A stretch of 64,000 nt of DNA from positions 16,823-80,822 of the forward strand of contig CAZDCK010000010.1 of the NCBI GenBank assembly GCA_964503965.1. Reading direction: 5' to 3'. Each line of letters begins with the position of its first letter. Positions within the stretch are counted from its first letter, which is position 1. The translations under genes were made by a program, and so were the position numbers. Below the pieces are notes generated by a model. The model ran no database searches. It saw only the letters and a program-made list of their open reading frames with translations, and had not been told where the DNA came from. Below are positions 61,394 through 64,000 of this stretch, one piece after another. This DNA is from Eutrophocola sp964503965 (GTDB taxonomy: Bacteria; Pseudomonadota; Gammaproteobacteria; Pseudomonadales; Pseudohongiellaceae).

Positions 61394-63376
61394 TTATTTG
61401 CCTGATTCTGCCTGCAAAGCCACGGCATCATCTCGCATGCCATAGAGCACCTGTAGCTTGCTGCTGCGCGTACCCGTCCTGATATTATTGTTTTCCAGGG
61501 TATCCTGAATAGCTTCATCAATGATCACCAGAGCCTCATCATAACGCTCCTGGTTGATAAGCTGCAGTGCAGAATTAAATAGCAGGCCAGAATCTGCTGT
61601 ATTCCGGTAGGCCTGGTCCAGCAGCTCGAGCATTCTTTGAGAATTATTATCATGACTGGCCAGTCGTGCCAGGTCGAACTGGAACATGCCCTTGTCCCTG
61701 CCTTCAGTTTGAGCAACCAGCAATGTGAGTAGTGTCTCCAGAAATACCGGGTCATAGGGAGGGCATTGGTCATTGATGGATAGGGTAACCAGCTGTTGCA
61801 TGGGGGATACGATATCACGGGACTCCGGACCAATTTGTGTCACCTGTTTCAGAATACTGTCTTTATCCGGGCCTGGCACCTCACCATTAACGCAGGCCAG
61901 GGTCATGAGGTTCAACATCAGCCTGAAGCTGTCATCCGTGTTTTCGATGGCTCTTGAGAATATCCTGGCTGCCAGTATCTCACCGGCAGGGTTTATTTTG
62001 GCGAGTTCTATGGCATGGAACTCAGCATTTCTCTGTGTATCCGGGTCCGCTTCATACCAGCGCTGTGATAGCTCAAGTGGCTCAGACCAGAGCATGCTGA
62101 TCCTGGTGGTATTCAGGCACAGCATCAATACATAAAACGCCCCAATGAGTAATTTTACCCGGTGACTTCCCAGTGCCGCTGGCAGTGTATTTACAAAACC
62201 GACTATTGCACAAAAGACCAGCCCCATGAATGCCAGGTAGTTCCTGTGATGAAAGAAGAGCTCAAGTGGTAGTAACGTAGATTCAACCACATGCCCGGAC
62301 CAGAACCATAACAGGCCAAAAAGCAGTAATCTGTTTTTACCCTGATAAACAAGAGCCAGGCACAAGAACGCAAGCCATGCAGCTATGGAAAACATGGTGG
62401 TCAATGGAGCAAACAGGGAGGTGGATACTGTTATGTCATGAAAAAGTCCCATAGCCCCGGTAGTGGGTAAAAGCAGAACAGAGAGGTATTGCCACAGGAT
62501 TCTGGACTCTGTAAGCAGCCTTTCCGTCATGGAGAAATCGAAGCTTGCGGCAAAACCACCCTGAAGTTTTTCGAGAAAAAACAGTGGCAGCAAAATTACA
62601 AGTACTACCGGTAGCCACAGAAAAAGATAGCGCCAGTATTTCAGGCCGGAATGTACTGGTTGAGATGCGAGAAGGGTGTGCTCTATAACCAGTAAATAAA
62701 ATACCAGGGAGGGTGCATTTTCCTTGCTGAACAGGGCCAGTAAGCCGGTGAGGCCAAGATTGATGGTTAACAGGATAAGTTGGTGTCTGTGGTGTGAGTA
62801 ATTTAACCGGAGCTTGAGGTGAAGAAAAATTCCCGTCAGCATAAAGCAGTTGCTTAATAGCGCCATACGCTGAATGGCATAAAGGACGGAAGAGGTATGA
62901 ACCGGGTGCAATCCCCATATCAGCGCACATGCCAATGCAATTACAGTCCCCTGTGTCCTGCTTGTATTAAGCACTCCGGTCAGAAGTCTGCAGATCAGGT
63001 AAATGAGACTAGCATTAAGGCAGTGCAGCAGAAGATTAACCAGTTTGAACGCCCGGGATGAGTCAGGCCAGAAGTCGGCCTGAAGGGCAAAAGTGAACAG
63101 GGAAATCGGTCTGCCAGTAGGACCAGCGCCTCCTGAAAGGACAAATTCCCAGAAGTCACTGGTAAAAATTCCGGCGCCCTGAATATGAACAAGCGCATCC
63201 AGGTTTGGCCCATCATCAAACAGAAAGTCACTATCCAAACCACCGGCATAGCAGAGAATAATCGCCATGCTGATAAACGTAATATGGGCTAGTCTGCTAC
63301 TGCAAAGTTGAAAGATTGTCAGGGTAGGCATGGCGCGGATCTGGTCAGTGCCCGGTGAACTGGCTATATGTATCAT
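61394..63376 (-). CDS. Polytopic membrane protein with C-terminal helical repeats
   Basis: A 660-residue protein I cannot name. About eleven or twelve hydrophobic segments fill residues 25-430. The first extracytoplasmic loop carries FLFDDGPNLDAL, with an acidic pair as in GT-C glycosyltransferases (TMTC, PMT and PglL-like). Residues 440-650 are soluble and helical, with a TPR-like stretch (SGLLFNSALQLINQERYDEALVIIDEAI). A sugar transferase using a lipid-linked donor is a reasonable guess. ATG 63376 (AAGAG upstream) overlaps coaE by 32 bases; ATG 63331 is an alternative just after the coaE stop. Confidence 0.7.
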   Translation of the reverse strand: MIHIASSPGTDQIRAMPTLTIFQLCSSRLAHITFISMAIILCYAGGLDSDFLFDDGPNLDALVHIQGAGIFTSDFWEFVLSGGAGPTGRPISLFTFALQADFWPDSSRAFKLVNLLLHCLNASLIYLICRLLTGVLNTSRTQGTVIALACALIWGLHPVHTSSVLYAIQRMALLSNCFMLTGIFLHLKLRLNYSHHRHQLILLTINLGLTGLLALFSKENAPSLVFYLLVIEHTLLASQPVHSGLKYWRYLFLWLPVVLVILLPLFFLEKLQGGFAASFDFSMTERLLTESRILWQYLSVLLLPTTGAMGLFHDITVSTSLFAPLTTMFSIAAWLAFLCLALVYQGKNRLLLFGLLWFWSGHVVESTLLPLELFFHHRNYLAFMGLVFCAIVGFVNTLPAALGSHRVKLLIGAFYVLMLCLNTTRISMLWSEPLELSQRWYEADPDTQRNAEFHAIELAKINPAGEILAARIFSRAIENTDDSFRLMLNLMTLACVNGEVPGPDKDSILKQVTQIGPESRDIVSPMQQLVTLSINDQCPPYDPVFLETLLTLLVAQTEGRDKGMFQFDLARLASHDNNSQRMLELLDQAYRNTADSGLLFNSALQLINQERYDEALVIIDEAIQDTLENNNIRTGTRSSKLQVLYGMRDDAVALQAESGK

Positions 63377-63965
63377 GCAGCTCTTTCACACGTGCTTCCA
63401 AAGCCTCAAGAGAGCTGTTGTTGTCTATGATGTCATCCGCTGCATTCAGTCTTGATTCCCTGTTGACCTGGGAAGCCAGAATTTTTTCGGCCAGTGCCTT
63501 GTTGCTACCATCCCTATTCATGACGCGGGCCAGCTGAACAGATTCAGGAACATCAACAACCGCGATTCGATCAACAAACCTGTAGTTCCCGGATTCAAGC
63601 AGCAGTGGAACAACCAGGATTACATAGCTTGTTTCAACACGCGCTACCTGATCCATGATAATTGCCTGTATAGCCGGATGAAGAAGGTTCTCCAGCCATT
63701 GTTTTTCCTTGTCATTGTGAAAAATAATTTCCCTGAGTCTGGCCCTGTTCAGGGACCCGTCGTTCTCAAGAATTTCCGGACCAAAATGAGCAGTAATTTG
63801 TTCAAACTGTGGCGTACCCCTGGAGACGAGAGTGCGGGAAATCTCGTCTGCATCAATGATCTGCGCTCCCAATGAGTTGAACAGCTTACTCACCGTACTC
63901 TTGCCACTACCAATCCCACCGGTAAGTCCGATGATCAGTGGCCTGGCATGTCGGTTTTCACTCAT
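63345..63965 (-). CDS. coaE: Dephospho-CoA kinase
   Basis: Last enzyme of coenzyme A synthesis, phosphorylating the 3'-OH of dephospho-CoA. It has 206 residues, standard length. The P-loop GLTGGIGSGKSTVSKLF is at about residues 13-29. IIDADEISRTLVSRGTPQ, HPAIQAIIMDQV and VPLLLESGNYRFVDRIAVVDV follow. In Pseudomonas it follows pilD, and only about 35 bases remain upstream here, so that neighbour cannot be checked. Confidence 0.95.
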   Translation of the reverse strand: MSENRHARPLIIGLTGGIGSGKSTVSKLFNSLGAQIIDADEISRTLVSRGTPQFEQITAHFGPEILENDGSLNRARLREIIFHNDKEKQWLENLLHPAIQAIIMDQVARVETSYVILVVPLLLESGNYRFVDRIAVVDVPESVQLARVMNRDGSNKALAEKILASQVNRESRLNAADDIIDNNSSLEALEARVKELHDTYSQFTGH

Positions 63966-64000
63966 AAACCTGTTCCGGGTCAGAGCACCAGGGAATAATA

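Noticed and set aside
63980..64000. Minus-strand reading frame at the right edge ending YYSLVL
   Set aside because: Could be the tail of a pilD-like gene upstream of coaE, but about 20 bases are not enough to support a call.
1..64000. CRISPR arrays, insertion sequences, prophage, tRNA and rRNA genes
   Set aside because: Looked for repeated spaced units, transposase-like proteins, terminal inverted repeats and cloverleaf or rRNA signatures; none were convincing.

Overview
The window is chromosomal DNA of a gammaproteobacterium. Protein sequences and gene order resemble Pseudomonas and its marine relatives: murA-hisG-hisD, a DegS/AlgW-type protease, cysD-cysNC, zapG/zapE, rplM-rpsI, petABC, sspAB, BON-diaA-yraN-lpoA, rsmI-rnpB, a full mraZ-to-ftsZ cluster, lpxC, an M23 peptidase, secA, argJ, mutT, yacG and coaE. 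I cannot name a genus. No phage, insertion sequence, CRISPR array, tRNA or rRNA was seen.

Left part (1-9.9 kb): kdsD (cut by the edge) and a YrbG-type antiporter read leftward. A 16-codon leader ORF coupled to mlaC, then ibaG, murA, hisG and hisD read rightward. mlaF, mlaE, mlaD and mlaB, usual neighbours of mlaC, are absent here. hisD ends one base from a convergent DegS/AlgW-like protease whose upstream region carries a helically phased TGCAA array. A Nif3-family gene, yciH, a DUF1244 gene and a small ribbon-helix-helix-like gene follow.

Accessory segment (about 9.9-19.3 kb): genes for YciI-like and GIY-YIG-like proteins, two aldehyde dehydrogenases, a close LigW (5-carboxyvanillate decarboxylase) look-alike, an acyl-CoA dehydrogenase and a TonB-dependent receptor. 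I read this as a possible uptake and catabolism module for lignin-type aromatics.

Centre (19.3-34.7 kb): sulfate activation (cysD, fused cysNC), division-associated zapG/zapE, ribosomal proteins L13 and S9, and the cytochrome bc1 complex with cytochrome b and cytochrome c1 fused into one 672-residue polyprotein. Then come sspA, sspB, a leftward envelope block (BON lipoprotein, diaA, yraN, lpoA), a redoxin and rsmI.

Right part (34.7-64 kb): RNase P RNA, then the division and cell-wall cluster mraZ-rsmH-ftsL-ftsI-murE-murF-mraY-murD-ftsW-murG-murC-ddl-ftsQ-ftsA-ftsZ. It is preceded by a good sigma-70 promoter and a 10-bp-phased MraZ-type operator. lpxC (TTG start), an M23 peptidase, secA and argJ follow. 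An A+T-rich FAD monooxygenase gene sits between argJ and mutT, and a large membrane protein gene sits between yacG and coaE. Much of the window serves envelope growth: peptidoglycan precursors, septation, lipid A and KDO supply, lipoproteins and secretion.
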